Positions 32,311 to 45,260 of a DNA stretch of 64,000 bases are shown in pieces. Each line of letters opens with the position of its first letter. The first letter of the stretch is position 1. This stretch comes from Lathyrus oleraceus (taxonomy: Eukaryota; Streptophyta; Magnoliopsida; Fabales; Fabaceae). The DNA lies in assembly GCF_024323335.1 (NCBI RefSeq), contig NC_066584.1, positions 240,711,994-240,775,993 of the forward strand, in the 5' to 3' direction. A program made the translations under genes and the position numbers. The notes under the pieces are model-generated. The model saw only the letters and a list, made by a program, of their open reading frames with translations, did not search any database and was not told the DNA's origin.

Positions 32311-34181
32311 ACACAAACAAGTATTTGGTTTTGAGCAACGTTTGATCCCCTGCAAGGTTATCTCCCATTTGATATGGTGTTGACCTAAAATTCCCGCAGA
32401 GTTGAATCCTCAGCAGATCTTTTCTCTCTCTCTCCATCCAGGATTGAGTTATTCAGAGCTAGATTATTTATTTGTTCATCCCTAACATCTTCTCCAGTTG
32501 GTGTTTCCATCTTGTTGAGACTATCCGAATGTTGCAGCGGTGATTTAAATTTGGAATATTCGTATCCTTTGTGATTGTTTTGTCAGCATAATTATAATCA
32601 TATACATGCATATTTATGCATAAAGCACAACATAAGATATTTTCATTATATATTTTATTGCATTTGATTTCTTATTTCTGACCCCCTGCTACAATGATAT
32701 TATTCCCCATACAAGATTGATGTGTCTGTCCTCCTTCAATTGTAGAGTGTCGACCTCTTAAGCAGAAATAGTTTAACCTTTCTTATTTCCCCACTGAGTT
32801 ATTTCCTCGTGGATGATTATTGCTTCAGTTTCCTCCCCAGTCAACTATCTAGATAGAATCACTCCTCTTGAGTTATATCCTCACTGAGTCGAGCCTTTGT
32901 TTGACCGTTTCTTTCTAGTTACTATCTAGATGGATATTTTGGTCCCTTGAGAATATTTTACCCAGTAACTGGTAATAGTCTTCTCAATTTTTGAGTACAT
33001 TACTTTTGCCCAATACCCGGTAAAATGTAATCTACTTCCTTTGCTTTCTCTAGTGGATTCGTTTTCACGTTTCCCCAGGCAATCTATCCTTGATATGTTC
33101 ATCCTAACCAATGACGAATATTCTCCCTTTATGGTTTTCTACCCATTAAAAAGGTAGTTGTAATTCCTATTTCATTCCCCAGAGGGTTAATCCTTGATAT
33201 GTTCATCTTAACCGATGACAAATTTTCTCCTCTTTGCGGTCTTCTGCCCATTAACAGGTAGTTGTAAATCCTACTTTTCCCCTGCTGAGTCTATCTTTGA
33301 TATGTTCATCTTAACTGGTGACGTATATTCTCTCTTTGGTATTCTATCCAGTAACTGATAGATATAATTCCTATTTTTTTCCCGACAGTCTATCCATGAC
33401 ATGTTCATCCCAACCGATGACGAATATTCTTCCTTTGAGTCTATCCTTGACATGTTCACTTTAACCAGTGACAAATATTCTCTCTTTGGTCTTCTACCCA
33501 GTAACCGGTAGTTGTAAATCCTATTTGATATTTTCCCTAGTAGGCTATTCTTACCTAGTAACCGGTAAGGAATACACCTCTTTTTTCTCAGCGAGTCATC
33601 CTTGATATGTTTATCCTAATCGATAACGGATGATCCTCTATCAGAATATGTTATCTCCCTAACCAGTAACCGGTAATGGATAATATACTTCTGGTACTCC
33701 TGTGTTGAAGTTCATTCTTCCCCAGTTGAGTTTGAGTGCATATTTCCTCAGTGAAGTTGCCAATCCTCTATTTGGTTAAGGTATTTCAGTTTTGTTCTGG
33801 TTTACCCGTTTCCCCTGTAGATTTTCCCTTATCCCCAACCGAGCCCTTCCATTGATTTCTTTTCATGGAATTCCTATCGTGTCTCTAGCCGTTTTCAAGT
33901 CGTAGCCTGGTCTACGCATAACCGCTTATTCCCCAGAGTCTCTATCTCCCCAGTGAGTGTTCCCTATGGAATGCATTATGCTCCTTTGGGCTTTCAGTCT
34001 CTCCGGATTCTTTTCCTTTGTGGCAATATTTTCCCCATAGATATTATTTTAACATTTCATATCATATGCATCATGAGGTCTCTTAGGGACCAAAATTTGT
34101 TTCTATATGTTGTTATTTAAGTCCATTCTACTGAGTCGATATGAAGATTTTAACCTTCACCTCCTTAGTTAGAATGTCCTA
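32311..34181 (+). repeat. Ogre 3' UTR (second, plus-strand Ogre)
   Basis: Non-coding, T-rich sequence leads up to a PPT. It contains a degenerate tandem array (33085-33640). No gene is supported. Confidence 0.7.
33085..33640 (+). repeat. Tandem repeats, about 100 bp units, in the Ogre 3' UTR
   Basis: Diverged units recur, each with CCTTGATATGTTCATCCTAA, then GATGACGAATATTCT, then a CTACCC-TTAA-GGTAGTTGTAA stretch. Starts are near 33088, 33192, 33295, 33393, 33445 (short) and 33597. Ogre/Tat 3' UTRs are known for such hypervariable arrays. Confidence 0.75.
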
Positions 34182-34194
34182 AAATAGGGGGAGT
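34182..34194 (+). other. Polypurine tract of the plus-strand Ogre
   Basis: AAATAGGGGGAGT sits just before the LTR start TATAAGACCCC, the Ogre-type LTR start with one change from TG. Confidence 0.75.
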
Positions 34195-37100
34195 TATAAG
34201 ACCCCAATTTTGACCCTAAGATCCCTCATGCTATCTTATCATATACATTGGCTTTGGCTTTGGGATCACACCTTGGCATCCTCCTTACACCTTACTCATT
34301 GGGTTTGCATTGGGAGAGATCACCAAGCACATTTGATTGTATCATACTTTGTTTTTCATTACTTACTAACCAAAATACCAAAAGTATGTCAATGTATAGT
34401 TTGTTGCTTTTGTAGGTAGTGTGTGTGTTCACCCATGCTCCATCAAGCTTATATCTAAGGTTTGAGACCCTCAATGCAAGGAGACTAATCAAGAGATGGT
34501 TCACAATGACTATAGACATCATATATGGATTCCCATGGTCTTCACATATCATTTTGATCAAGAATTCATCAAGAGTTTGAAACTTGTTTACCTTGGAAGC
34601 CCTAATTCATCTGGGTATCTTGTGTGACTTCCTTAGCAAGTTTCTTCACCATTTGATCCAATATTTCAAGGGATACTTCATATTAAATCATCTTATGCAT
34701 ATATGATCCTCCATGACTCCCAAATATCAAGAGAATGTCAAGTTTGCAAGTTGGTTCATGGTGGTTGACAAGAGAAAGTCAACTGATCAAAACTGGGGTT
34801 CCCTAGACCCTATCTCCTACAATTTTTGTCATATAAAAATGATTCCAAGAGAAACATTACTCCTTATGATATTACAAATAACTTTCATGTTTAAGTAAAG
34901 AGCTAGTTTTTCTTTTAAAGTCATTTTTTATGGTGAAATATTATAGGTCATTTTGCTTGAACCCTAGTTAGGAGGTCAACTTCCAAGTACCATAACTTGC
35001 TCAATTTTTATGAGATGAAAACCATTAAAGTTTCATAATTAAACAAAAGATGTACTTTTCAACTTTTATGTTTGTAATAATTTTAAATTCAACTTGAAAA
35101 TGCATGTGCCAAAAGGAAACATTATAGGTCACTTTGGGTCATTACCATTGAACAAGTGATTTTCCTCAACTTCTAAAATGTATAACTCCTTCGTGCTAAA
35201 CCCAAATGAGGTCAAATTTGTGACCAAATTTAAGAGGTTTGAAAGGGATATAACTTTTATGAAGGAACTATTTCCATTTGAAGTCCACAGAAAAAGTTAT
35301 TCAAGGTGGAAGAAGTGAGCATTTGACTTGGTACTTAGAAAATTTTCAAATATGTTTGATTTTCCAAACTTCCATCTCAAAATTCATCATGATCCAAGAT
35401 TCAAATGGAAAATTTTTTCAACATTAAAGTTGTTCCCCTTGATATCACCTTTCTAAAAAGTCCAATATCACCTCATTTGGACCAAAATTGAGAGACTTAC
35501 GCATGGCTCCTTTGTGGGATTTGCTTTGGGAAGTTTTAGATTCAAATGATCATTCCTCTTTGCATGCTTCCATGTGACGACCTGAGTACTCTTTGTGCAC
35601 GAATTGAAGTTGGATTGCATCATTCTTTAGGCTCAAATAATTGCCCATGCATCCATACACCTTGGTTTCCAATTTTAGGAAATTTTCATGTGGTGGAAAG
35701 ATCAATTCCTTTGCCTATTTAAACAAGCTCATGGCCTCAGAAATCACAGACACACCTTGCCCAAGCTTTGCCAAGAGAACTCAGAACCTCACACCATAGA
35801 ATTCTTTGAAGATTTCTTTGAAATCGAGTTTGAATTTTATCTTCTGTTTTGAAGTTCAAACTCCAAGGATTCATTTCCTTTTTTCATCTCAATTGATTAC
35901 TGCAAGCAAGAGGAGGAAGAATCAAGCAAATCCAGATCAAGATCAAGCTGAATTGAAGCTACTCGAAGGTGAAATTTTAGAAACTTCTCTTCTTCAATTC
36001 TCCCTCATTTCTCAATTATTTTGATTTATTTTTGGTTGGCTCAGTTCCTACCAATGTAGGCAACAAGATTGAGTTGCTTTGAGGTTAAATCGAAGCAACT
36101 CCGTTCATGATCCTCAAAATTCAAATCCTTGTATCTCTTGATATACTTGGAATTGGAGAAAATTGAATTCGAGCTCTTGAGAATTTTCTCTTTGAAATAG
36201 TGTCCTTGTTTTTCATTTTTCATTAAGTTTAGGTTAGACCAGTTCGATGGAGGTCACCCGAGAAGATGACCGGAGTTAGGGCTCCGGTGGTGAGTTGGCT
36301 TCCTCTTATCCATCTGATCTTCGCTTTTGATTACCACGCGTGTACACGCGTTGACTGTAGAACATGATGGAGCGCATATTTTGGCCATCAGATATGCCAC
36401 CTCAATTAATGAGGGAGATCTGATGGCCCTTGTTTTTTGGTATTTTCTGATTTTTCATTTAACTGCTTTATTTTGTTTAATTCATATTAATTTTATTTTT
36501 TATCCAAAAAATATGGGACTTTCACCAAAAATTAAATATTTTCCTCTTTCATTTTCTGAATTAAAATTATTTTTGGGGATTAATTTTGATATTTTTCATG
36601 AATTAAATGTTTTTGTGCATATTTTTAATTGTTTAAAAATACTTATGACTTTTCAAAAATCATGAAATTTTTTGTCTAAGATCCTTTGACCTTGTTTGAC
36701 CTAGGATAAATCTTTTGGCCATTTATTTGGTGTTTTGAAGAGGTTTTAGGTTTTGACCAAACTAAATTGTATTTTAATGCATATTTAAATTGATTTTTAA
36801 TTGATTAATTGTGTGAAAATTACGTTGAGCCATTTTTATGGTCTTGTGATGTTTGACTATTTGTTTGGGCCTTGGTAAAGGTTGATTTGACTTTTGTTGG
36901 ATTAAAATAATTGGATTTAGGGGATTGATGAAATGTATATTTCATCTCCCAAAATGAATGAATGATTTTACTTTGATAAAATTCCTCTCATGACCAATTT
37001 GTGTTTCTCTCATTCCCATCCCTCTTCATCTTCATCCCTATTCTTTTCTATTCCTTTTATTGACCAATAAAATCTCAAATATTCTAAGGCTAATTGGTTC

Positions 37101-38857
37101 ATCAATGACCTTGTGTCAGATGAACCAATACAAGTATGAATGAGATAGGTCCATACATCTTGATCTTTTCTTTTAGTGTGTGGTATATTTTAGGAGTTTG
37201 GTTCAATATACCAAATCTCTAACATGCATTAAAACCTAAATTTTTATTGCCCGGTCTCAGATAGTTGTGACTTCTACATAATTCCAATTACGATTGCTTA
37301 ACATAAAGCTAAATTTGACCCTAAAGGCATAACATTCTAGTAAGTGAGATTGTAAGTCTCCCATCCTTCATGGTATTGTGTGGAAACTTGACCTTTTTTC
37401 CTTCCAATGGAAGATGTCTTGGTTTAAGGACCCATGCTTGTGAATGGATGGTTGAGTGTTCTCCAAATAATGACTTAATTAATTAAAAAGAAAAACATCA
37501 CTAACACTTGCCTAACATTTGACTAACTCTTATTAATATTGCTTTACTTTCAAGTCATTTACTTTATGCAATTTAATTTCCAGTCATTTATCATCCATTT
37601 CCATTTACATTTCATTTAACTTGTTTATGTTTATGTCATTTTCACTTTGCTCATTTGAGCCATATCTTCTGATTGTATATTTTTGTTTGTGCATTTTGAT
37701 TTTTTTTTGTGGTCTTAGGACCTTAAAACATTTAATAAACAACAAAAACCCTAAAAAATATTTGGTGGACTATTGATCTTGATCTGAACTTTTGGACTTA
37801 GAACTAGGCAACATTCCCTGTGCAAAAAGAACTTGGCCAATGCCAACATTTTGAAACCAAGTGATTGTAAACTGAATCTTCATCTTATGCGAGCCTTGGG
37901 CTCCTGTTTTCATCTGTTACTTTGTCTCGGTGCTAATTGTTATTTTGATCTTGTGTCTGATGCTTTCTTTTGAGTTGATCAAGGAATATTTCATCTGACA
38001 CATGAGAAGACAAAGAAGACTGCTAGCTATGGGATTTGCTTGCTTGGATGTGGCTATCTTTATTTGATGCCTTGATCTTCTTGATGTTTGGATATTGCTA
38101 TTTGCTTGTTTATTATTGCTTGATTCAAAGTCCAAGGGAAAATGGGTTTCTATATGATATTCTTGTCTGTTGGATTGCATCCTATTGGTCAGATCTTTTC
38201 AACTCTTAACTTTTAATTTTATGCTTAAGATAACCTCTTCATCTCCTCCCACTTCTTAAATTTCAAAATCTCTCCCCCTTTTCAAAAACTTTCTTTGCTT
38301 ATGATTTCAAACTTAGACCTTATTTCAAATAGAAACTTTGGCCTTATACCATTGAATTTTTGAACTTCTTTTTCTTAAATCAAACTTGTAAATAAATCTA
38401 ATCATATTGACTTAAAATTTCAAAAGATAAAAAGAACTAACAACTCCATTCAAACCTTTGGCCCTTTGTGCCCTCCTCAATTAAATTTTTGTTAAAATCA
38501 ATTCACCCACTTTGAAATTTTTACCACGAACTACGAGGTTTTGATCTCTCATTTTTATGTTGGTACGTAGGCACAAGTCCGAAGGTCTTGTCAAACACAA
38601 AAATATAATCAATGAATTCTTTTCTCATCCCCACATTCTATTTTTCTCAAATATTTTTTATACCAAAAACACATACACACATAAAAAAGGGCTCCCTAGG
38701 AGTACCTAGGACACTTTGGGTGTTAACACCTTCCCTTTGTGTAACCAACCCCCTTACCTGTAATCTCTGACATTTTATTAGTTTTGATTTGATAACTTCT
38801 TATCTTTGAGTTTTGTTCGTACTTTTCCCTTTTCCTTTGGAAACAATAAAAGTGCGG
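34195..38857 (+). repeat. Full-length Ogre LTR (4.66 kb)
   Basis: It begins TATAAGACCCCAATTTTGACC and ends AAAAGTGCGG before a PBS. The left neighbour is a PPT and the right neighbour a PBS, so it joins the end of one element to the start of another. The short ORFs are not genes. The CAGATATGCCACCT region near 36390 and the rest are ordinary LTR sequence. Confidence 0.85.
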
Positions 38858-38869
38858 TGGCGACTCTGG
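38858..38869 (+). other. Ogre PBS after the plus-strand LTR
   Basis: TGGCGACTCTGG, the same tRNA-Arg-type site as at 31152-31163. About 40 bp of leader follow before the sequence switches near 38911. Confidence 0.75.
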
Positions 38870-38910
38870 TTTTATTGACGTTAAGCTTACCCATGAATTT
38901 ACCACTATAG

Positions 38911-39704
38911 TTGGCTCATGTGAAAATATGAGCTATGCATTGCTCTTAGTGACTGATTGTGTATGTGGTTTGGTATGTTTCGCGGGCTGGTATGAAAGGC
39001 TTGCAATGATGTTTTGATCAAGGCATGGAAACAAGGCATGAACCAAGAAATAAGTTATGACACATCAACAAGTTTTGAAACATGTTAAGGGTCATGGAAG
39101 CTTGAAGACCAATAAGAGATAGCTTGTGAAAGAAGAAATCGTGGAGCTTAGGGTTTAGAAATAGGTAGTTGACTTTGGTCAACTATATTGGCAAAAAAGT
39201 CAATAGTTGACCAAAAGTCATATGTGGGTCAAAAGATGTAAAATAATGTAATTTGATCTTCTGGAACCTTTTTGTAATGGAATGAGATGTTTTTGCAATG
39301 AAAAGGCCATTTTTTAATGTGTTATGTTGAACATCTGAACTTGTACTTGAATGAAACTTTCATGAAACATGAATTTGAAAGAATGGACCTTGATTTCTCT
39401 GGCTTGACTCTGGATTGAAAAACCTTTCCTTGAATCCATACCAAATGACCAAGTTCATAAGAGATTAGACAATCACACTTGCAGTTCATAATCAGATCCA
39501 GCCATGATGCCATAGGCTTGATTCTTGAGAACACCATGAAGAATGACATATCCAACACTTGTTCCATGAACACCAACCTCTAAATTAATGATGTTTATCT
39601 AAGAAATGCAATTGTGTATGAATATGGCATGAATATGAAGATGAGTTTAGGGTCAAAAGTCGGATGAAAAGTGAAAGAAGTAAGGCAAGTTTTGGGGTAT
39701 GACG
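38911..39704 (-). repeat. Tat-type LTR, 5' part only
   Basis: Read on the minus strand it starts at 39704 with CGTCATACCCCAAAAC (family start TGTCATACCCC) right after a PPT, and is cut near 38911 by the Ogre piece. No gene. Confidence 0.65.
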
Positions 39705-39722
39705 GTTGCCCCTATTTAATCT
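39705..39722 (-). other. Polypurine tract of the Tat-type element
   Basis: Minus-strand GATTAAATAGGGGCAAC next to the LTR start. Confidence 0.6.
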
Positions 39723-40180
39723 TCGTGGACCTGAAGGTATGAATATCAACTGCTTTCAGACATTCGAGGTAGAAGACGATTAAAGACTAGAATATCCAAA
39801 AACTCTCCCGCTGGGAATGAGGTGGATGTAATGTGAGGTAAGTGTATTAATGGGAAATTGTTTATTGGATGGCAGATAGGCTTTTGTATAGTCATATGTT
39901 AAGGGTTGGCTGAAATATCATGTTAGGGATATAGATCATCCGTAAAGAGAGATGTTTGTTATGTAAGATGTATGCAACATGTATATGTTTTACTTGCTTT
40001 TTTTTTGTTTTTTCCTCCACTAACTAGTTTTGGCAAGTATTCCTGGTTCAAACATTCTCGTAGGTTACACAAAGGCAAGTGAGAATTTGTTGGGGAATGA
40101 CAAGGTTTTCCACTACAAAAGGTAAAGGAAACTTTTAAAAGGCAAGAGAAAATTTTTAAAAGGTCTTGAAGATGATTTTC

Positions 40181-40510
40181 CAGATGGGAACTGGGCTCGG
40201 GGATGATTGCCATATAAAAACCGGGCTTTGAAAAGAAAGGCCAGATGTGAACTGGATTTTAAAAAGAATGGGCAGACAGTAGCTGGCTACCAGACAAGAA
40301 CTGGATTCTGAAATGCTTTACTAGATGGGAACTGGGCTTTGGAAAGAACGAGCAGATGGGAACTGGGATTTCGAAAAGAATGGCCAGACGGGAATTGGGC
40401 TTTGAAAGAATTTGTTAGACGGGAAATAGACTTTGAAATGTTGTCCAGATGGGAGATGTCCTTTGAAATGAATGGCCAGACGAGAGCTGGGCTTTGAAAG
40501 AGTGTCAACC
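40181..40510. repeat. Short tandem array, 30-40 bp units
   Basis: About ten diverged copies of GGCCAGACGGGAACTGGGCT followed by TTGAAA. Confidence 0.75.
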
Positions 40511-40839
40511 AAAGTTGGACTCTGTGGGGAACTTGCTGAGAATATCAACCAGGAAGTTATATGGGTAATATTCTCTTTGGAGGTATATTATCTTAACTGA
40601 GGATTAGTTTGTGCCTCTGAGGAAGGCTCAAATTTGGCTCTTGCTAAGTATGCATGTACGATTTTGTGTGACGTAAGCCTCCATCTTCATGGATATGCTA
40701 TACATTTTAATGCTACGTGATGATGGATTACTATATGCAAGATTCCAACAATGATTTGGCTTTGAGAAATGCCAAGAAAGTTGGGATTAATGAAGGGGCT
40801 AAGTGAATTGAGCTTTACGGAGGAGGGGGAAAACAATGT

Positions 40840-41610
40840 TTGAGCTAAATGAAAGGTGCCAACTAAAATTTGGGCTTAAGGAAGAGGGCTAAACAAAGTT
40901 TAGGCCTTATGAAGAGGGCTAAACAAAGTTTAGGCTTTATGGAGATGGCCAAACAAAGTCTGGGCTTTAATGGAAGATGGCCAAAAAAAAATTTGGGCTT
41001 TATGGAGATGGCCAAATAAATTTGGTCTTAATGGAGAGGCTAAACAAAGTTTAGGATTTATGGAGAGGGCTAAACAAAGTTTAGGCTTTAAATTTGGGGC
41101 CAAATTAAATTTGGGCTTTAAAGAGATGGCCAAAAAAAGTTTGGGCTTTAATGGAAGGTGGCCAAACAAAATTTAGGCTTAATTGGAGATGGCTAAATAA
41201 TATTTGGGCTTTAGGAGAGGGGTTAAACAAATTTTAGGCTTAAAGGAGATGTCCAAACCAAAATTTGGACTTTATAGAGATGACCAAACAAAGTTTGAGC
41301 TTTAGGAGAGGGCTAAAAAAGTTCAGGTTTAATTGAGATGATCCAAAAAAAGTTTGGACTTTATCGAAGGGGCTAAATAAAGTTTAGGCTTTAATGGAGA
41401 TGAACAAATAAAATTTAGGCATTATGGAGATGGCCAAACAAAGTTTGGGCTTTGTGGAGATGGCCAAAAAACGTTTAGGCTTTAAGGAGAGGGCCAAATG
41501 AAGTTTGGGCTTTAATAGAAGGTGGCCAAACAAAATTTAGACTTTATGGAGATGGCCAAATAAAGTCTGGGCTTTAATAGAAAGAGCTAAACAAAGTTTA
41601 GGCTTTAGCT
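40840..41610. repeat. Tandem array, 30-31 bp units (about 25 copies)
   Basis: Alternating units such as GGCTAAACAAAGTTTAGGCT and GGCCAAACAAAGTTTGGGCT, each followed by TTATGGAGA or TTAATGGA. It looks like a local, diverging satellite-like array. Confidence 0.85.
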
Positions 41611-41638
41611 GGTTTGTAGGAAAGACTTTATAAGGGTG

Positions 41639-42776
41639 TGATGACAATTCGTCATTGCATATAATTATGCGAAGAATTGATGAAAACGAGTAAAAGATGA
41701 GACAAAATGAAGAAGAAAGACCCAAGAATGAGTGAAAAAACAACCAAGTATGGAAGAATGAGACTTAATGAAAATTCTGGTGAAAAATGGTGAATTTTGA
41801 CGCAACTACTGAAATAATCACGCACACCATCCCGTGCTCAATAGAGTTGAAAAAGTTACATCACGTGCGTGATGCTTGTATAATGCGCGTGATGAGTGTT
41901 TTTCTAGGATTTTTTTGATGCGTTCTGACCCGTTTTGAGTGCTTTTTAAGGGGATTTTTAGCAGTTTGGCAAGGGTTACAAATTCTTGCATCGGAAGCAC
42001 GATTTTAAAACATCAAAGGGTGATTTTAAGAGCATTGGAATCCATTGGAGGTCAATACTTCAAGGGAATTCATATGCTATTACTCTTTACTCAACTGGTA
42101 TTGTAATTTTCATCATGAGTAGCTAAAGCTCCTCTAGCTTAGGTTGTGTGATGATAAACCTTATTTAATCCTGTTGGCATTATATGTTGGTTTGACTTTG
42201 TATGAATCCTTTGAATTATAATTTTATTCATTTGTTGCTTATTTTTAATCCTTTTTGTTTGAGATACTCTATTAATCTGATATTGGACACATAGGGATTA
42301 CTGACCCTTAGCCTATGTGTTGGACCGAGGGAAACTGTTATACTTAAGTTGGTTGAATAGAGATAGGAGACCCCGAGTAATGACCTAGGGAATTAACATT
42401 CTATACATCGTCTAACTCTGCTTACGCTGGCGGATTAAGGATAGAAAGCTCTGAGTAATGGTTAATGAGTTATTTCATAGGGGACTGACTATAACAATTT
42501 TGTTAATTCGTTGTGAGATTATAAGGATAAGACCATTCATACAATACATCGTACATCAACAAAAGAGGATAAGGGTATTCTAATGCATAACCTAACCATC
42601 TTTATTACTTCAATTTAAACTCATCCCTTGTTTCCCGTTTAAAAACTTGACACCCCCCCCCCCCAATTTACCGTTTTTCCTTTACATTGCACAATTGTTG
42701 ACTTGTTCGAACACAGTTCTTATGGGTTCAATATTTTTATTACTGCGACACTATCAGTACACTTGTCGATAAGTCA
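41639..42776 (+). repeat. Athila LTR relic
   Basis: It begins TGATGACAATTCG and ends near ACTTGTCGATAAGTCA. It holds the palindrome CATCACG-TG-CGTGATG at 41859-41874 and decayed relatives nearby, plus a long C run at 42651-42664. A damaged PBS and gag follow, which sets the plus orientation. Confidence 0.7.
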
Positions 42777-42785
42777 TAACGGTTT

Positions 42786-42803
42786 TGGCTTCGTTGCAAG
42801 GGA
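42786..42803 (+). other. Degenerate Athila primer binding site
   Basis: TGGCTTCGTTGCAAGGGA resembles the TGGCGCCGTTGCCGGGGA sequence common in Athila elements, with several substitutions. Confidence 0.6.
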
Positions 42804-42919
42804 CTGTTGATTGCAACAGGGAAACACTTTATGCAACGTATTTTAATTTTCTTTGTTTTTATTTCTTTTGTTTATTTCTTTGTTTATCATAGTGCTACAA
42901 AGCTATTTTCTATTTTTGT

Positions 42920-43790
42920 ATGCATAGTTCAGGGTCATCATTACTTCCATTTGATTCGAAAATTAAAAGAATTGTATTTGCTCTAAGAAAAGTAGCTAGA
43001 GAAGCGAGTCTGGTTGAAAGATATCCACCAATAGTTTCTTCAGATTCTGAAGAGGAGGATAACATGGCAACATCACAACCCATCTCTATGGGGACTATTA
43101 CAAATGAACTTATGAAGGACATGTTTCTAGATGGTTTGTACCGGCAGACCCTACTAACTTTGATATTAAGATTTCTATGCTTTCAGGTCTAAGAGACAAT
43201 CTATTCGACGGGAACGCTATCAGAGATCCATGGGCTCATCTTGTATGCTTCTACGAAAACGCTTCGATGTGCAAGCCTGATGGTGTCTCAGACGACCAAG
43301 TAAAGTTACATTTGTTTAGTTTCTCACTCATTGGAAGGGCTAAATATTGGTTATTATGTATTCCAAATGGAACTATTCGAACATGGAAGGAGCTAGAGGA
43401 TAAGTTATTGGAAATGTTTTTAACCATTAGCCAATTTACTGAGAGGAGAGCTGAGATTGTCAATTTCGAGCAACAAGACACGGAGTGACTATATGAATTT
43501 TAGGAGACATTCAAATTACTGCTATGCAGATTCCCCAATCACAATATGAATAATATGGAGGAGATGCAAAATTTTATCAAAGGCCTCAAGAGTCAAACAC
43601 ATGTGTTGCCAAATGCTTTTGCAGGAGGCACCATTAGACAAATGACAGAACCACAGGTAAAAGACCTCATTGAAAACATGTTCATGAATAAGTAACATTC
43701 TAAAAGTAAAATGTCAATTAAGCTTGAAACTGATGGCACACCCAAAGGTATGTTAACTGTTGATACTCATACTGCATTATTAGCTCATAT
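42920..43790 (+). pseudogene. Athila gag relic, truncated
   Basis: Pieces of gag lie in shifting frames: YPPIVSSDSEEEDNMA (42920-43192), the capsid part VSDDQVKLHLFSFSLIGRAKYWL and WKELEDKLLEMF (43177-43488), then decayed sequence ending with LETDGTPKGMLTVDTHTALLA near 43790. The zinc knuckle, protease and pol are missing; copia sequence takes over. Confidence 0.82.
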
Positions 43791-43849
43791 ATTATAAATG
43801 ATATATTCTTTCAATAAATATTTAAGAGGAATTATTCAATCATTTTCCT

Positions 43850-44890
43850 TTTATATGTTAAGTATATTGTTTGCAAAGTTAATGAACCTCTCTATGATTT
43901 AAAGTAGACCTATAAATGACGGAATACCAAGTTATGTGGCTACGTCACATCCTTTGGATTTAAGCCTGGTTAATTGTTTTTACCAAATCTTCTTTTGTTG
44001 CATTTACTATAATTTTAATATATGTGGATGATTTGTTAATTTTTGGAAATAATTTCTCTGATATTAATAACATTAAGACATCTCTAATCAATACTTTCAA
44101 CATTAAGGATTTATGCGCTCTTAAATATTTTTGGATTTTGAAACTGCTCAAACCAAGAGAGGAATCCATTTGTGTCAATGAAAGTAATCTTTTAACCTTT
44201 TTTTAAGAAACATGTCTTTTTGGTGTTAAACCTAGTTCTGCTAGCATCGATCCCAACTTTAAATTAAGCATTTCTTCTAGTACTCTCATATCATAAATTG
44301 ACAAACTTTTATACCTTACTCATACTCACCCTAATTACTCTTTTTCTATTTGCAGGTTGAACTACTTTTTGTCTTCCCTATTAACTTACACATGCAGGAA
44401 GCATTGAGAATTATGAGATACGTCAAAAATAGTCCCACCAAGTGTCTCTTTTTTCCATGCAACTCTACATTATCTCTACAAGACTATTTATGTTTGGGGT
44501 GTATGCCAAGACACTAGACAACCCACAACTAATTTTTTCTTCTTCCTTGGCTCATCAATTATCTCATGGAATAGCAAGTAACAACCCACAATTTTAAGAT
44601 TATCGTCTCAAGCAGAATATTGCGCATTGATCCAGGCAACGCGTGAGGCACAATGGTTACTCTATCTACTAAGTGATTCACAAATGATTCATATTATTGG
44701 TGTCAACATTTATTACAGTAACAAATCTTCCATGCATATTGCCATGAACCCGATCTTTTATGAACACATTAAACATATTGAAATAGATTGTCATGTGGTT
44801 TGCGACATCATACAAGTTGGTATTTTATATTTATTATACATTCCTTCTATTAATTAAATGACTGGCATCTTCACCAAATCTCTTCATTCA
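43850..44890 (+). pseudogene. Ty1/copia RT-RNase H relic
   Basis: The RT end is recognisable (LNEPLYDLK, then YVDDLLIFG at about 44020, NIKDLCALKYF), followed by RNase H (QAEYCALIQATREAQWLLYLLSD, SNKSSMHIA, KHIEIDCHVV) to about 44880. Many stops and deletions are present. It resembles the Ale/Retrofit-type copia proteins. Confidence 0.82.
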
Positions 44891-44954
44891 CTTCCCTTTC
44901 TTCGGATTCTTCCCTAACTAAGATTTATTGACATTATTCTAGTTTGCGAGGAGC

Positions 44955-45260
44955 TATTAACTAGTAATTAAGATTTTATTTTTATTTTTGTACTTTTGCA
45001 TTTTTTCCTCTTTACTTGACCAAATCTCAAACTTGTTGAGAAAGATTATTATATTTTAAGATGGGTTGTTACATATTGTCTGAATCTTAATTCTATTAGA
45101 GGGAAAAGAGGAGAATGATGTTACCTCATTCTTCCCTAAGACCAATATATAACAACTCTCATTTAATTGTATGAACAAGAAGCAAATTTTCAATCCTTGC
45201 AGAAGTTATGGTGATAGATCACTCTTTGAGTTATTCTCAAATTTTACACACCTTTAATTT
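44955..45260 (+). repeat. Copia LTR relic
   Basis: It begins TATTAACTAGTAATTAAG just after a purine-rich GCGAGGAGC, with a TATA-like box near 45145. The right end is uncertain. Confidence 0.55.

Larger units (their letters stand above)
39723..41638 (-). repeat. Tat-type 3' UTR with two tandem arrays
   Basis: Non-coding. A first array of about ten 30-40 bp units (CCAGA-GGGAACTGGGCTTTGAAA) lies at 40181-40510 and a second of 30-31 bp units at 40840-41610. The repetitive ORFs here are products of the periodicity. The array is cut at 41638 by an Athila LTR. Confidence 0.7.

Noticed and set aside
36327..36665. 112-codon ORF inside the Ogre LTR
   Set aside because: Low-complexity, Phe/Leu/Ile-rich translation of AT-rich LTR DNA; no family recognised.
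40930..41169. Repetitive 79-codon ORF with a KPKLCLAL-type 10-residue period
   Set aside because: It is the translation of the 30-bp satellite-like array, with no start context or homologue recognised.
42651..42664. Long C homopolymer as a functional tract
   Set aside because: Inside a decayed LTR; more likely replication slippage or assembly noise.
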